Assembly: GCA_959347315.1 (NCBI GenBank)
Contig: OY365810.1
Location: forward strand, 1,354,334-1,418,333
Origin: Bimastos eiseni
Taxonomy: Eukaryota > Annelida > Clitellata > Crassiclitellata > Lumbricidae
Direction of reading: 5' to 3'
DNA: 64,000 nt
Shown: one piece after another, positions 10,201 to 20,548 of the stretch
How positions within the stretch are numbered: the first letter of the stretch is position 1
Layout of the letters: each line of letters starts with the position of its first letter
Position numbers and translations under genes: made by a program
The notes under the pieces: generated by a model
Database searches by the model: none
Told to the model about the DNA's origin: nothing
The model's input: only the letters and a program-made list of their open reading frames with translations

Positions 10201-11619
10201 CGGGCTACACATGCGATCTGTGTGTTCCATTTGCCAGCCACTTGGGGCCTCAATCGCTGCGTTCTGCGTCTCGTTGGGACCTTGTGGTTCAGAACTCTCG
10301 TACCGCCATGCGCGTTGAACAGTTACGTTGGAACGCCTAGCCGTTAGTAATTCGGAGTCTTCCAATGTGTGCAACACAGGAGACATTTTCTGGGCAATTG
10401 AAGACTTATTTGTTTTAGATCTGTCCGGTAGCTTCGTTTTGCGCCTTCGTGAGGTTCTTGTAGGGCGCTCTATAAGTATTCATATACATGCATACATGCA
10501 TACATGCATACATACATACATACATACATAGTAAGATATTGAAGTAAGGTGTACGCTATATTGATGATTTTCCAAAGAAGTGATTTTTAATATTTCGGCA
10601 CTCAATATGCCAAAACAGCTCCAAATTTATGTTCTCTACAATTGAATGGGGTTGAAAATGCATTTCTTGTTATTTCGTTTCTCTTCTCTATGAATCTGTT
10701 TGTGCCACTCTCAACGAAATATCAAGATTGTTATATAGAATGTTGTTTCTGTGTATGTCCAGAGAAATTCAAATCGGATCCAGTTTTAATTAAGTCGATT
10801 GGAAAAGAATCAACAAAAGAAGCAAACACGACGTACATTAGTTTTACTATCCATGGAAAAGAATTGTTTGTTCTGAGTCAAAGGAGTTCAGAAGTTGAAG
10901 TTTATGATTCGATTGAAGTCAGTTTAAATCGTCGATGGATCTTGAAAGAATTAATTAATCCACGTGACATTGTATCCTGCAACGGAAATAATTGCCTCTA
11001 CATTTTGGATAACACAATCTCCGATTGGTCAATGCAAATCTTGAGAGTTGATGCCAATGGAAATTTAATCAGGAAATGGTCAACAGCAGACAATTGGGGA
11101 GAATGTCTCTCTGTAACAGATGAATCAAATGTGATTTTAGCTTGTTATACAGGAAGTAAATTACATGAATATTCTTCAGACGGACAATTGATTCGAGTTA
11201 TAAATCTACCCGCAGTCGCAGGCATTTCTTTTCCGTATCACGCTATCAAGATGACCAATGGTAATTTCATAGTCAGTTTTTATTCAGTTTATGAACCTCG
11301 GCCGTCCAAACTATGTGTCGTGAATACAGATGGAAAACTGATAAAGTCGTTCAATGAAATTGGTAAATGGCATGCTATTCATCGTCCCTATTTGTGCGCC
11401 GATGCTAATGGATTCGTGTGGGTAGCTGATCCCCTGAAATGTCGAGTTTTGTTATTGGACTCAGATTTTAACTTTTACAAAGACTTTCTGTTGAAAGAAA
11501 TGGATAATTTGGACTTTCTGGAAAAGATTCTTCTGGAGGAATCTAATGGTCGAATGCTTGTGATCGCTAACAATTATATTCGGAGAAATAGACGAATTTT
11601 GATTTTTCAGAATGGTTAA
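3790..11619 (+). CDS. MLK-like protein kinase fused to NHL-type beta-propeller, copy A (5 exons, 581 aa)
   Basis: Exons are 3,790-4,273, 4,634-4,817, 5,506-5,657, 8,318-8,386 and 10,763-11,619, with GT/AG introns of phase 1, 2, 1 and 1. They sum to 1,746 nt, exactly 582 codons with one terminal stop. Residues about 30-296 form a kinase domain most like mixed-lineage kinases: loop LSRGASGNVY, Lys56 in MAIK, HRDLKSSN (Asp156, Asn161), then ILLMDP across the first splice, DFD at 183-185, MAPE, SDVWSYG across the second splice, and CWKPVYEERPSF in exon 4. Residues 297-581 form repeats of the NHL/TRIM propeller type (DANGNLIRKW, NTDGKLIKSF, DANGFVWVAD). No transmembrane segment is evident. A role as a ligand-sensing kinase is inference. 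The true 5' end is uncertain because an acceptor at 3,778-3,779 precedes the ATG. Confidence 0.8.
4634..4817 (+). CDS. Copy A exon 2: activation segment
   Basis: The acceptor gtgtgcag ends at 4,633 and the donor is gtgagt at 4,818. Joining exon 1 restores SSNILLMDP, the MLK-like sequence after the catalytic loop. The exon carries KIADFDEV, where canonical DFG is DFD, then HTTTMSFVGTCAYMAPEV and SKASDVW. Confidence 0.88.
5506..5657 (+). CDS. Copy A exon 3: kinase C-lobe (subdomains IX-X)
   Basis: The acceptor cattttag ends at 5,505. The split codon restores SDVWSYGVVFWEILSGDIPY, diagnostic of TKL/MLK kinases. The exon ends before gtgagt at 5,658 in phase 1. Confidence 0.88.
6400..7240 (+). 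pseudogene. Ty3/gypsy integrase fragment (copy A, intron 3)
   Basis: Pieces in shifting frames match the catalytic core and C-terminus of a gypsy pol integrase: AVSVARALVENVIVRYGAPL, ILTDQGTNFESNLF, GNGVIERFHRTLNAML, VGFTPNYLVFGREARAPIDL, FAPGDRVWY and the tail GPVNYLLRKSANSLPFVAHI. There are frameshifts near 6,635 and 6,925-6,985, a TAG at about 6,669 and a TGA in the tail. No protease, RT or RNase H precedes it, so only the 3' part of the element remains. The same fragment in unit B shows that the insertion predates the duplication. Confidence 0.85.
7315..7742 (+). mobile_element. Probable 3' LTR of the gypsy fragment (428 bp)
   Basis: Immediately after a purine-rich stretch ending gggccttggggccg, the sequence starts TGTTAT. 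It ends AACAACA in unit A and ATAACA in unit B (39,222-39,649, also 428 bp), so the ends were TGTTAT...ATAACA. Position after the integrase and TG...CA ends support a 3' LTR. No target duplication can be checked because the 5' part is missing. Confidence 0.6.
7743..8317. other. Rest of intron 3, GC-rich then unremarkable
   Basis: At 7,743-7,950 there are GC-rich imperfect repeats of a gtgcaccagaagcggggtg-like motif. They may be gypsy leader sequence or flanking DNA. The rest up to exon 4 shows nothing recognisable. Confidence 0.35.
8318..8386 (+). CDS. Copy A exon 4: kinase subdomain XI (69 nt)
   Basis: This short exon follows acatgtag and precedes gtatgt. Read in the phase left by exon 3 it gives KCWKPVYEERPSFNDISCLL, matching the CW...RPSF motif that closes TKL kinase domains. 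Unit B has the same 69-nt exon at 40,226-40,294 with the donor cag/gtatgt. It lies 2.66 kb after exon 3 because a gypsy fragment and other sequence occupy intron 3. Confidence 0.8.
   Translation, partial: NAGSRSTRKDRRSTTFRVSYIL
8590..9100 (-). mobile_element. Non-LTR retrotransposon RT fragment, antisense in intron 4 (copy A)
   Basis: On the minus strand, 8,863-8,960 encodes ECWTMTQEDRKRVDAFEMW, the conserved stretch after the palm domain of many LINE RT proteins (consensus WT.....KR..AFEMW). Flanking sequence is degenerate. Unit B retains about 85 bp more, including WRKIIKISWIEKA, which unit A lacks. Confidence 0.7.
9700..10430 (+). mobile_element. L2/CR1-like LINE RT C-terminus (copy A, intron 4)
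   Basis: Plus-strand pieces read LYQLRQIKVRRRHLS, LVHSFVLARLDYCNAIL, RITFKIGLMMHAVLIGAAPG, DLCVPFASHLGPQSLRSAS and QLKTYLF, the typical order in the L2/CR1 RT tail. The fragment is broken by a duplicated insertion at 9,970-10,109 absent from unit B. It ends in a short gtagggcgctctataagtatt motif and a CATA microsatellite, like the repetitive 3' tails of these LINEs. Confidence 0.8.
9932..10147 (+). repeat. Copy A-specific insertion flanked by a 38-bp direct repeat
   Basis: A 38-bp sequence inside the LINE fragment occurs at 9,932-9,969 and again at 10,110-10,147. Between them lie 140 bp that closely match 10,458-10,608 further downstream (LINE tail, CATA tract and following sequence). Unit B has the simple uninterrupted LINE at this point. 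Confidence 0.85.
10481..10530 (+). repeat. CATA/CATG tetranucleotide tract (intron 4, copy A)
   Basis: This is an interrupted catacatg/catacata microsatellite about 230 bp before the propeller exon. The homologous tract in unit B is about 164 bp (42,251-42,414). Confidence 0.9.
10763..11619 (+). CDS. Copy A exon 5: NHL/TRIM-type beta-propeller and stop
   Basis: The acceptor tgtatgtccag ends at 10,762 and the exon opens with two bases completing the codon left by exon 4. It encodes 285 residues with five or six propeller-blade-like repeats, for example ILRVDANGNLIRKW, YSSDGQLIRVINL, LCVVNTDGKLIKSF and FVWVADPLKCRVLLLDS. It ends ILIFQNG and TAA at 11,617-11,619. The frame continues open upstream to an ATG at 10,642, so a separate propeller-only start cannot be excluded. 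Confidence 0.8.
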
Positions 11620-12660
11620 AGTTGTAACTAATGAAATATACTACCTTACTCTCAATTGATGTGGACCTATGTTGCTCTAGTATTTAATCGTTGAAAATTT
11701 TTATTAACTTCTTAGCTTATTGTCTCAGTTGAACGATCACATTTCTTATCTAGCAATAACTAAATATCCTTTACTGCATTGCATTGCTCTTCGCTGACAG
11801 TAATACTTCGGAACAAATACTTCGCTATACTAGTGAGATAATCAGCCTGGTTTAAACTTCGTCGAGTTAATTGTTTTACTAATTAACGAAATTGTCATCA
11901 CCTAATCACTATAATGAGCCATTTATACTTATGGGCTTCAATTACATTACTGTAAACGTTCAATCAAACTTGTTTCATTTTCAATTCCATTTTTATTATC
12001 ATAAACAGATAAAATTTGTTGGCACATGATAGTGATTTAAAAAGGTAAATTATCTGAGTGGTGTTCATAGCAGGCCCTGATGGTGAAGTATTTCACGAGT
12101 CGCTCTTAGCAGAAAGCACTTCGTTTCCATTGATGTCTAAGGAGCCATATTCGTCTTCGTCTTATTCTTCGTCTTCGTCTTTGTCTACTCTTCCTCCTAC
12201 TCCCTCTCCTCCTTCACCATCTACCTCCACTACCTACAACCCTCCACTCCATCGATGTCTTCCTCTTATTCTCCCTCCCTTCTTCCCCTACCTCATCTGC
12301 TTTCTCCTTCTGGTCCTCTGTTTGATCCATTGTGTTCTTATTTTCGGCTAAGTTTGGGAAGAATTTTGCAGTGAAAGTTTGTAGACGTGTTGTTAAATTT
12401 TTCATTATTGAGTTGATGTCAAAGGCTAATTTTCGGGTAAAACAGTCCAATTTATTAACATTTGCGTTCTCAACTATTTGTTTGTCTTATTCTTGTTCTC
12501 TTTTCCCGTCTTTATATTTTTTATAAAATTATAAGTAGAAAATATACAGCTATATATTAAATTTTAATTTATTTCCCATTGAAGTTCTAAATAAAATATC
12601 TCTTTTCAAAGTAGGCCATGTCGGAAGACCAGAACGTATGTTTTTTACATTTTTCCATGT
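11620..12660. other. 3' flank of copy A gene, with pyrimidine-rich tract at 12,145-12,335
   Basis: Downstream of the stop the sequence is AT-rich, with no clear AATAAA in the first 150 bp. At 12,145-12,335 there is a TTCGTCTTCG/CTCCT-rich low-complexity tract. Unit B has lost about 620 bp of this flank (equivalent of 11,585-12,207). Confidence 0.6.
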
Positions 12661-14075
12661 CTATAAATCTTGAATAGAACTTTAGCATTTCATTCTTCAT
12701 GTGGTCAATCAAGAAGCTACATGTGGAGGAAGACATCAACGTATTGACTAAACAAAAGAAGAACATGTAGGCATACATATTTTGCATACCTTCAAATTAC
12801 TTCAATCTTTGGCCATAAGTCCTCAAAAACAGATAGAAATGGCAACTGTACTGCTGTCCAACCATCGACATCCAATCCTCAATAGTCCTACATAGGATAT
12901 CTGGCATAGCCGCCAGTGTCAGGGCACTCACTAAAGTTTTACTGATTATCCTATGACAACACAAATTTCGTTAGCTTGCTGCTACAGCACCGTCTTCGCC
13001 GTGTAATCGACTGCCTGAATTATTTCAAGTAGGCTTATTCACACATCATAATGGTGGATGACAAACAAGTTTATGAAATGTGTAAGTACCGATATACTTA
13101 CATTACGTTAATAGTTGTTTGTATTAGGGCCCAAATAATTGGAGACATTTTCTCATTGTGCATTCCTAAGCCTAATGTAATAATAAGTCTAGATTCAAAT
13201 GTCATTTAACATGCACCATACGCTCGATATTGTAGACCTAATAACAATACTGACAATAGAGTGTTGTGGGATTCAAATCAGTGGGGGCCATCCACCCTCG
13301 TATGCTGAGGCTCATATAATGAAGTCGGTAACACTTCATACTTCAATTTCGTTTGTAAGACTGCTCCTTTTCTTCTCTTCTTTACTATGGCTTGCTAAGT
13401 AATAAAGACCTTGAGAGATATGCAATATAAAATGCGCTCAATTGAAACACAAGCTGACATACCGCAACAAGCTAAGGCAACATAAGAAAAAGATAGTCGA
13501 TCTTCATCATCACGATGAGACCCTGGGAGACCCAAGCCATTTGGTGGCGATGGATACGAATAAATGCTATCCATTGTCCTGCTGTTGTTGCCGTTGCTCG
13601 TACCGTAAGTTGTTATAAATTGATCCGACTGCTACTTCTGCTACTACAACTACTGCTGCTGTTGCTGCTACTACCTCCATTGATACAGCGATTTTACTAT
13701 TGTGACGGGGTGGTTTAGGTTGAACAACTAGTATACAATAATTAAGAATGATGGAAAACGTTTCTTGTGGAAGTGATTCGGGTTATTGACTAATAAACCT
13801 GGAAAGGTTGTGAATTCTTATCACGCTTTACTGCTCGGTGTGCTTTGATAACGGAAAATTACAATTATTACTTCTTGCTTTTAATTCCTAAACGTCTGTT
13901 CTGAGTCTCTGAGAATAATTGTTTCTCTTGAATAAAAACTTGAGATCAGAGAACGGCAAAAAATTATGTAGAATATGCGTATGATTGTAATGCGAGTTAC
14001 CTTGCCGAACAACTTTTGAAGCAGGTTTGCTAAAACTTATAGAACACTGCGCCGATCACGCCGCGCCGCCGCCGC

Positions 14076-14135
14076 CGATAGTCCGAAGTAGAGCTCTGCG
14101 CCGCCGTCGGCGCAGAGCTCTACTTCGGACTATCG
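14076..14135. repeat. Perfect 28-bp inverted repeat with 4-nt loop
   Basis: The arm 14,076-14,103 (starting cgatagtccgaagtagag) is exactly reverse-complementary to 14,108-14,135. It is preceded by GC-rich cgccgccgccgcc. As RNA or single-stranded DNA this would be a very stable hairpin. Confidence 0.95.
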
Positions 14136-14145
14136 AACCTTCGGA

Positions 14146-14230
14146 CTATAGGCCTATACACAGAACCTGTGTAAACATTTTTTAATCTAAAATATACACA
14201 GAACCGTAGGTTCTGTGTATAGGCCTATAG
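14146..14230. repeat. 23-bp inverted repeat with nested 10-bp palindrome
   Basis: The arm ctataggcctatacacagaa (14,146 onward, 23 bp in all) pairs exactly with 14,208-14,230. Inside, tacacagaac at 14,195-14,204 pairs with gttctgtgta at 14,210-14,219, so two alternative foldings compete. It adjoins the hairpin at 14,076-14,135. Confidence 0.95.
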
Positions 14231-14268
14231 CCTTAGGCCGTAGCCTACTGATGATCGATGTTACGCTG

Positions 14269-14447
14269 TTTTGCTGATGGAGCCTTTCGTGTGATCCTCA
14301 CGCGGTGATGAATCTGAAGATTGCAGGCTTTGACGACGTCAAAGAACAAGATCATACAACAACTATGTCGTTTGTGGGAACAGTTGCTTGCATGGCACCT
14401 GAAGTAATTCAAAATCAAAGGTTTTCCAAAGGCAGTGACATATTGAT
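14269..14447 (+). pseudogene. Degenerate third copy of kinase exon 2
   Basis: The sequence aligns with exon 2 at 4,634-4,817 and keeps VKEQDHTTTMSFVGT, MAPEV and NQRFSK. A 5-bp net deletion near 14,290 shifts the frame, the acceptor AG is TG, and DFD reads GFD. The following 200 bp (to about 14,650) align with intron 2 of the kinase gene, so this is a genomic duplication with its intron and not a processed copy. Confidence 0.85.
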
Positions 14448-15609
14448 GTAAGCCAAATCTCATGCAATATATTCTTATATAAAATTAGTTATGTAGCTCT
14501 TTTTCTGTATTTTGTACAGCATCAAACAAGAACCGATTAAAGTTTAGAGCATATTTGCTGGAGATGTCCGTCCGGTCGAGATTGGTTCAATTAGATAATC
14601 AGACGCCAGGTATCATTGTGTTAAACTATTACACTGAGATGTGTACAAAGGTTATTGCCCCTTCACATGAAGGGGCTCCAGCTAGCATTATGTTCACTGC
14701 CTCGGAATATCTTGTCTGCGCTCTACCATTTGCCCAAATCTTTCTACTTTGGCCACAGCTGGGCTGGGACGCCTCTGAGTAGTTCCTTTAAGAAGCGCTA
14801 TAAAAATTATCGGTATGAATAAAGACTACCGCGCCGACGATTTTTTTTATGACTTGCCATATGCTAAACGTCGTGGATATAATTGACTTGATGCTTATAG
14901 AGTAAATTCCTCTTTTGCAATAACGTGTTCTTAATGTAGAGTAAATGTTACAGACCTTTCAGCGCCATCGTTATGGATGATACTTGGAGCGAATGTTTGT
15001 GTTTTTTCGATATTCATTTTCCTTCGGATATTAAACATGGCGGGTAAGTGATATAAAGCACGTACCAGAGAAGGATCTTAATACTGAATTTCCATTTTAT
15101 TGTCAGAAACATTTTTGAATCGAAAATATAACGTTCTTCTCTAACTATACGCGAAAGTTGGTCTCAAATAATCGAAAGTGGCAAATGTAACGTTTAGTAA
15201 TATGTTTTTTTTCTTTTCATATAATCCCTGTATGCGACAATATTTAAAGTATCTAGCTTAATTTATTCATGATAATAATAATTTGAATAATAATAGTTGA
15301 AGAGTTGAAGAGTGTGAATAAATGACCAATGGTTTTGCTGCTGGCATCGTAGGAATGAATGTCCAGTGAATTGATTTTCTAATAATTAAGAAGTTCATCT
15401 TCTCCAGCACAAAAGTGCAAAAACAACCCTTTATGTCTATGCACAGAAGCACAATTATAGGCATACGTGTACATAGCACTTTCTGTTTTTAGTTCATCTA
15501 AGAACTGCAGTCACAATAAGAAAAGTCAGAATTGTCTCCGAATCCTTTGTGATTTACAGCTATCTGTGGACTAAGCTCTTATGAGTAGAAAAATTTCCAG
15601 AGTTGTATG

Positions 15610-15718
15610 GTCTCGAGACAGTGTCTCGGTCTCTTCGAGACAGTTTTTTAGTGTCTCGGTCTCGGTCTCGGAAGCCTGCTGTCTCGGTCTCGGTCTCGGT
15701 CTCGAGGTAGTGTCTCGA
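15610..15718 (+). repeat. GTCTCG hexamer tract
   Basis: Imperfect tandem gtctcg/tctcgg units form two clusters separated by gaagcctgct. Unit B (44,243-44,330) has fewer units. Confidence 0.85.
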
Positions 15719-15719
15719 A

Positions 15720-17984
15720 TTTTTAGAAACTGTCTTGAAGTGAATGTCTTGTTCTGTCTTGAACATGCGGTCTCGATAAGTTTCGCGTGAACTGTCTTAA
15801 AATCTTGTGCGGCAATATAAAGACTGGTCTCAGGAATTTGTACTATATACATTATAAGTTTCAAATTGAAATTACGAATAAACATTATTCCCGAAAACTG
15901 ATACATCAGCAATTTTCAGCATTTTATATAGGATCACTTGTCTTTTACGGTCTCGTACTATCTTAAATTGCTAATTGTAATATTTGTAATCAATCGTTTT
16001 TCACTTGCGATATTTTTACAGATTGTAAACGTTGTTTATACTACTGTGGAAGAGCCGTCGGCTAAATGTCTGCAGGAACCTAAGATGATCGTTGACGTAT
16101 AATAGGAGCCATCTACAAAAGATAACGACGACAAACGGGTGCATCCAAAAGAGAAAACGTGCATCACGAAATTCTAGAATTTATAAGATTTTTTATTATT
16201 CAGTTCGTTAGTCTGTGAATGAGGACATTTTAAATTGAACACATTGTCGAATCTATGACTTATTCACATGTGCTATCAAAATGTAGGCCTATATCAGTAT
16301 AAATAGGGCTGTATCGAATGGGTGATTTTCGTTATTTGACAGAATACGAATAATTGTACCGACTATTCGGCCAAATACGTCTTGCTCACAGTCTCTAGAA
16401 ATATTTGTTGCCTATAACTGGCTTAGACCTATTCTCTTCCTCCAGCTGTCCGAGCTCTGCAACCTTTTAAGATAATTAATTTGACTTAGAACGGACGATA
16501 TCTACTTAACCTTTGGCATGCTTAGTCAATATCTGCTCAATCTTACGATATCTTCTGTGTTAATGAATATGTGTTATACATATTTTCGCTTAAATTTAAA
16601 CTGACAAACCTTAATAAGATTGCAAGTACAGTATAAACGGATGATAACAAGTTATTACAGGAGTCGTTGGCCTACTTAACGTTACGGCAGCCATACATGT
16701 AAATAGACTAAACAGTTTTGCAATTCCTTAAAAAGACTTGAAAAATAATCGCACTTAGACCTAAGTGGCAACACTTTCATGTGAAATACTAATGACCGTT
16801 GACGAGTAATCCTTGACAGACTGTTCAGGCATCGTGAATCATCACGAATTCGACCAGCCTATAGCCTACGTCTACTCTGTCCATAAATATGCAGGCCCAT
16901 CTACAGGGTACTCCGACTTAGCACTCACATAGCCTACAATGATACAGCATAAGCGAGGTAACCCCCAGAGTTTAAAAGCGATCTGTGGAAGACGGTTTAG
17001 AGATTCGACCCCGGGTTTTGCATCGGAAAGCAGTTTCGATGATTATAAGCCTATAGCCCTCAGACTTGAGGTGCACAATTATTTGCTTATTGCGATATTA
17101 GAGTTTGCTAAAGCTGAATTGCTGACCGTAGTGTCAATGTGGCATAGACTGCCGATTGAATGTCTTGTTACTGTCGCTAAAGAAGAAGTATTGTGGACCT
17201 ATGATATTCGAATTATATTATATTAAACAACCGTTTAGGGTTATTGGATTAAGTGTTTAACCCAATGATTTGTCTCCAGCAAACAACATAATCCTTATTC
17301 AGCGGACTGTACAGAGGATGCCTCTGATGGCAGTGGCTGGTAGGGTGATCCTGCTAGAAGCCCAGAATCCGGTTGCATTGCAATAATTATGGTGACCTAA
17401 TATAGGTCAAATGGACCTAAGCCAAACATTGTTAAAGGCTTATCTTTATATCACAAGATAGATGTATGCTTAAGCAATAATTATCTACATCCTTTTATGA
17501 CCTAGACTTCGACGTTCAATTATTGATAACTACTCGAGAACCTCTCAAAGTAATTGTACTCGCAAATATATTTGGCAAAACAAAACCGACAGCTTGAACG
17601 AGGATCGAACCGACTGAGCACCTACGGCAAGAAGAGATGCGAGTTGAAGCAGCACAAGAAACAGGCTGCTCGATATTTCATGCTATGCGGATTGGCGTGT
17701 AATAGATGTGCAAAAACAATTTAAAGCAGTAATAAATCGCTCCACATGTTTATTTTTTGAGTAACAGTTATTTATTTGTGGCTTACAACAACAAATAATG
17801 TGTTGTTATAGGCCTACTCCCCACAGTGCTTGATGCAGCTAATTATTAAAGTGAAAGTCTTTCGGTCCTTCGTGCATCTAGCTTCTCCTACGCTCTATTC
17901 TTATAGTTACGTTTATTTGATGTATGTTATGCTTGCCTTGAAATAACTTTTAACATATCTCGTTGTTAGTAACATCAACTGTGT
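15720..17984. other. No gene recognised
   Basis: An open frame at 16,939-17,226 (95 codons) has no recognisable domain and is broken in unit B, so I do not call it. About 340 bp (17,602-17,944) are absent from unit B. Confidence 0.4.
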
Positions 17985-18052
17985 TAACCCCTAACCCTAA
18001 ACCCTAACCCTGAACGACCCTAACGGCGCCTAACCTAACCCTAACCGACCCA
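17985..18052 (+). repeat. Interstitial telomere-like CCCTAA tract
   Basis: Runs of ccctaaccctaaaccctaac and variants with gacccta and ggcgcctaa interruptions resemble degenerate TTAGGG-type telomeric repeats. Confidence 0.75.
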
Positions 18053-18476
18053 CACAAAATGCAAACTGAATCGTAATGACCATGAACACGTTCTTCGTTC
18101 AACGCTATCGATCGATGGGCAAACATTTAGCATTTTATTCATTGGAAGATATTGTGCGCGGCGACTGTTCACACAGCGCTGTGCAATCAACACACACCGA
18201 CAACACGACTCTAGAGGGAAGTGACTTAGCATGTCGTCTCTGTTTACGTTATGTCATGGCAACTTCGACCTCTCAACCCACAGAAATATTACAAGTCTGC
18301 GATTCAGATGGTTTTCTGCATGTCAAATATACGACATTAACACTGACCCTGACCAAAACCGACCCTCACGATGCATTTAAAATGCCTGGAGCTCCTGCGG
18401 TCGAAACTTCGGCTTCTCAACGCAGGGAAAAAAACTTCTGCGGCCAAAGATTCTTTGCATAATAACTAAAGACGAT

Positions 18477-18635
18477 ATTAACCCTAACCCTAAACGACCC
18501 TAACGACGCCTAACCTAACCCTATCCGACCCACAAAATGCCTAACATGACCATAACCGACCCTCACGATGCTTGACTTGACTCTAACAGACCCTCACGAT
18601 GCCTAACCTGACCCTTACCAACCCTCATGACGCAT
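18477..18635 (+). repeat. Second telomere-like tract grading into a minisatellite
   Basis: It starts taaccctaaccctaaacg and passes into diverged units around accgaccctcacgatgccta. The unit B equivalent is 46,824-46,955. Confidence 0.7.
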
Positions 18636-19130
18636 ATTTTTTAAAATAGCTGTTTTTTACAGTGCGCAATTGCACGGGCAAAGGACTTTTTCTTCCGCTA
18701 AATGTTGAGTGTTCGACCGTGTAAGTATCATCTTCTTAAACAGTCGTTAATAATTGTCTTACACGCTGCCTACAATTAACTTTCTTACTTGTTTCGATTT
18801 TCATTAGATTTTCCATTGACCTAATCAGCTAAGTATGTTGATTCATAACTATAGTCTCAGAAGTGGTGATCATTGTGGATCATAGAGTGGCTCATGGTAT
18901 TTGTGATGTTTATGGCTCACATCGTTGTTCTTTGCACGAAACGTATTAAATAATTTTCTTGAAGTATTGAAAATTTACATAAATTCAATGAAATTCGAGA
19001 CTCGACAATTATTCTCTGCCTCTTCTCAACCAATTGTTTATTAATGTGCAGCAATATTTCATGCATCGCTTATGACAGAAAAAACGGATTTTCTCGACAA
19101 CTCAAACAGTCTTGATTCCATCTTATCTGA
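18636..19130. other. No gene recognised
   Basis: Unique-looking AT-rich sequence shared with unit B. Confidence 0.4.
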
Positions 19131-19350
19131 ACGTGCTCGATGGAGTAGTAGCTAACGAGCTGGACTGACAATCGAGAGACCGGAGATCTAACCTTCTGCT
19201 CCTACTGCGACAACTTATCCAGCTCAGTTATATCGAGAAAACTGACCGTGCACAGTCGGCGAGGGAGAAAATTTATCACCCATATGCCGAGGCTAAGAAA
19301 ATTAAATGGTTAGCACCTCATTCCGATGGCTGTGACAAGACCATCTCAAG
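19131..19350 (+). mobile_element. tRNA-derived SINE-like sequence
   Basis: A tRNA-like head has an A-box-like tggagtagtagctaacgagc at 19,141, the phrase ctggactgacaatcgagaga typical of SINE heads, and a weak B-box-like segment near 19,180-19,192 (better preserved as agggttttagtctc in unit B). The body runs into a pyrimidine-rich and TCA-repeat tail. Confidence 0.55.
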
Positions 19351-19473
19351 AGACGCTCCTCTCCCTTTCTCTCCTCTGCCTCCATCTTCTCCTCCTTCTC
19401 TTCAATCCTCCTCTTCCTTTTCTTTCGCTTCCTCTTTATCGTCCTCTTTGTCCTCCTGCGCTTCTTCTTCTTT

Positions 19474-19485
19474 ATCATCATCATT

Positions 19486-19521
<36 letters not shown>

Positions 19522-19569
19522 GTCATCATCATCATCATCATTATCATCATCATCATCATTATCATCATT

Positions 19570-19608
<39 letters not shown>

Positions 19609-19624
19609 TTCATCGTCATCGTCG

Positions 19625-19657
<33 letters not shown>
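19474..19657 (+). repeat. TCA trinucleotide microsatellite (about 184 bp)
   Basis: Nearly uninterrupted TCA/TCG units. Unit B has about 112 bp (47,795-47,906). The long Ser/His/Met frames across it are artefacts of the repeat. Confidence 0.95.
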
Positions 19658-19658
<1 letters not shown>

Positions 19659-20548
19659 TTTCTCTCTACATCTTTCTCTTCTTTATCATCATCATCACCA
19701 ATTCACCATGACCTTCCTCTTCTTCTTCACTTACTTATCTTCTTAAACCTTTTCCATTTTCGCTTTCAACTCTATCTTTGAACAGAATTTGAATTTGCGT
19801 ATGTTCAGAGAAACTCTGAGTTTGGACTCAACCTCCTTGATCTTTGCTAAGTCCTGGCGAACCCCGTCACGTTCCCACCAAAGAATCAGTCATCTAAATA
19901 CTACAGTTTGAACTGTGACGAAGTTGCTAGCTGCGTGGACAACCATTGGCTCATTTTCTTGGATGAGGCAGCCAGAGTGCCGTTACAAATCTAAACAGCT
20001 GAAACTCTAAATTCAGTTAAATATACAGGTAATAACATGCCCCTGGGTCATTCGTTGCCCGTGGAATCTTGCAGACAATCCCTAAATTTAACGATTGTGC
20101 CTATAATAATTAAAACTTCCCAGAATCTGCGTCATCTTCCGTCGACGCCAAAAGTACACACACTGGACCTTTTGGCCTAAGACTGGTTGGTAGAGATGAC
20201 TTATAGAAGGTGATGAGTTCATTCAAGTGGAGCAGCGAATGAAATCATCACAGTTTGGAAACACGTGGCAACATGTATATACACATATATATATATATGA
20301 CAACAGCGTCTTTTTTTATTGTACCCAATGAGAATAACAAGGAACAGAAAGAGTAAACAGCAAAAAGCTTTAGCTGGGCACAACAGGGAGGATAAAAACC
20401 CAAATAGGACCTAAGTCACGTTAGCAAGGCCCTATATGTAATAAGAAACATTTCGGCAGTTGTCGAGATTCGTACCACAGAAGTAATCTTTTATCATCTC
20501 TTAATTAGTTAATTAAGATATGACATAAATATAAAGTCTATGCACATG

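Larger units (their letters stand above)
12661..15630. other. Block present only in unit A (about 3 kb)
   Basis: Unit B replaces this with 43,921-44,235. The block contains nested inverted repeats (14,076-14,230) and a degenerate kinase exon (14,269-14,447). Elsewhere (12,661-14,040 and 14,650-15,600) I see no gene. A 13,640-13,675 tract of CTG/CTA triplets is low complexity. Confidence 0.75.

Noticed and set aside
10642..10762. Start of the propeller frame at the ATG at 10,642
   Set aside because: A good acceptor at 10,762 in the exact phase left by exon 4 explains the frame better; the upstream extension reads like intron sequence. Kept as an alternative only.
16939..17226. 95-codon open frame
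   Set aside because: No recognisable domain, and the frame is interrupted in unit B.
19302..19781. Long Met, Ser and His-rich frames on both strands
   Set aside because: They are translations of the TCA microsatellite and flanking pyrimidine-rich DNA and change length between units.
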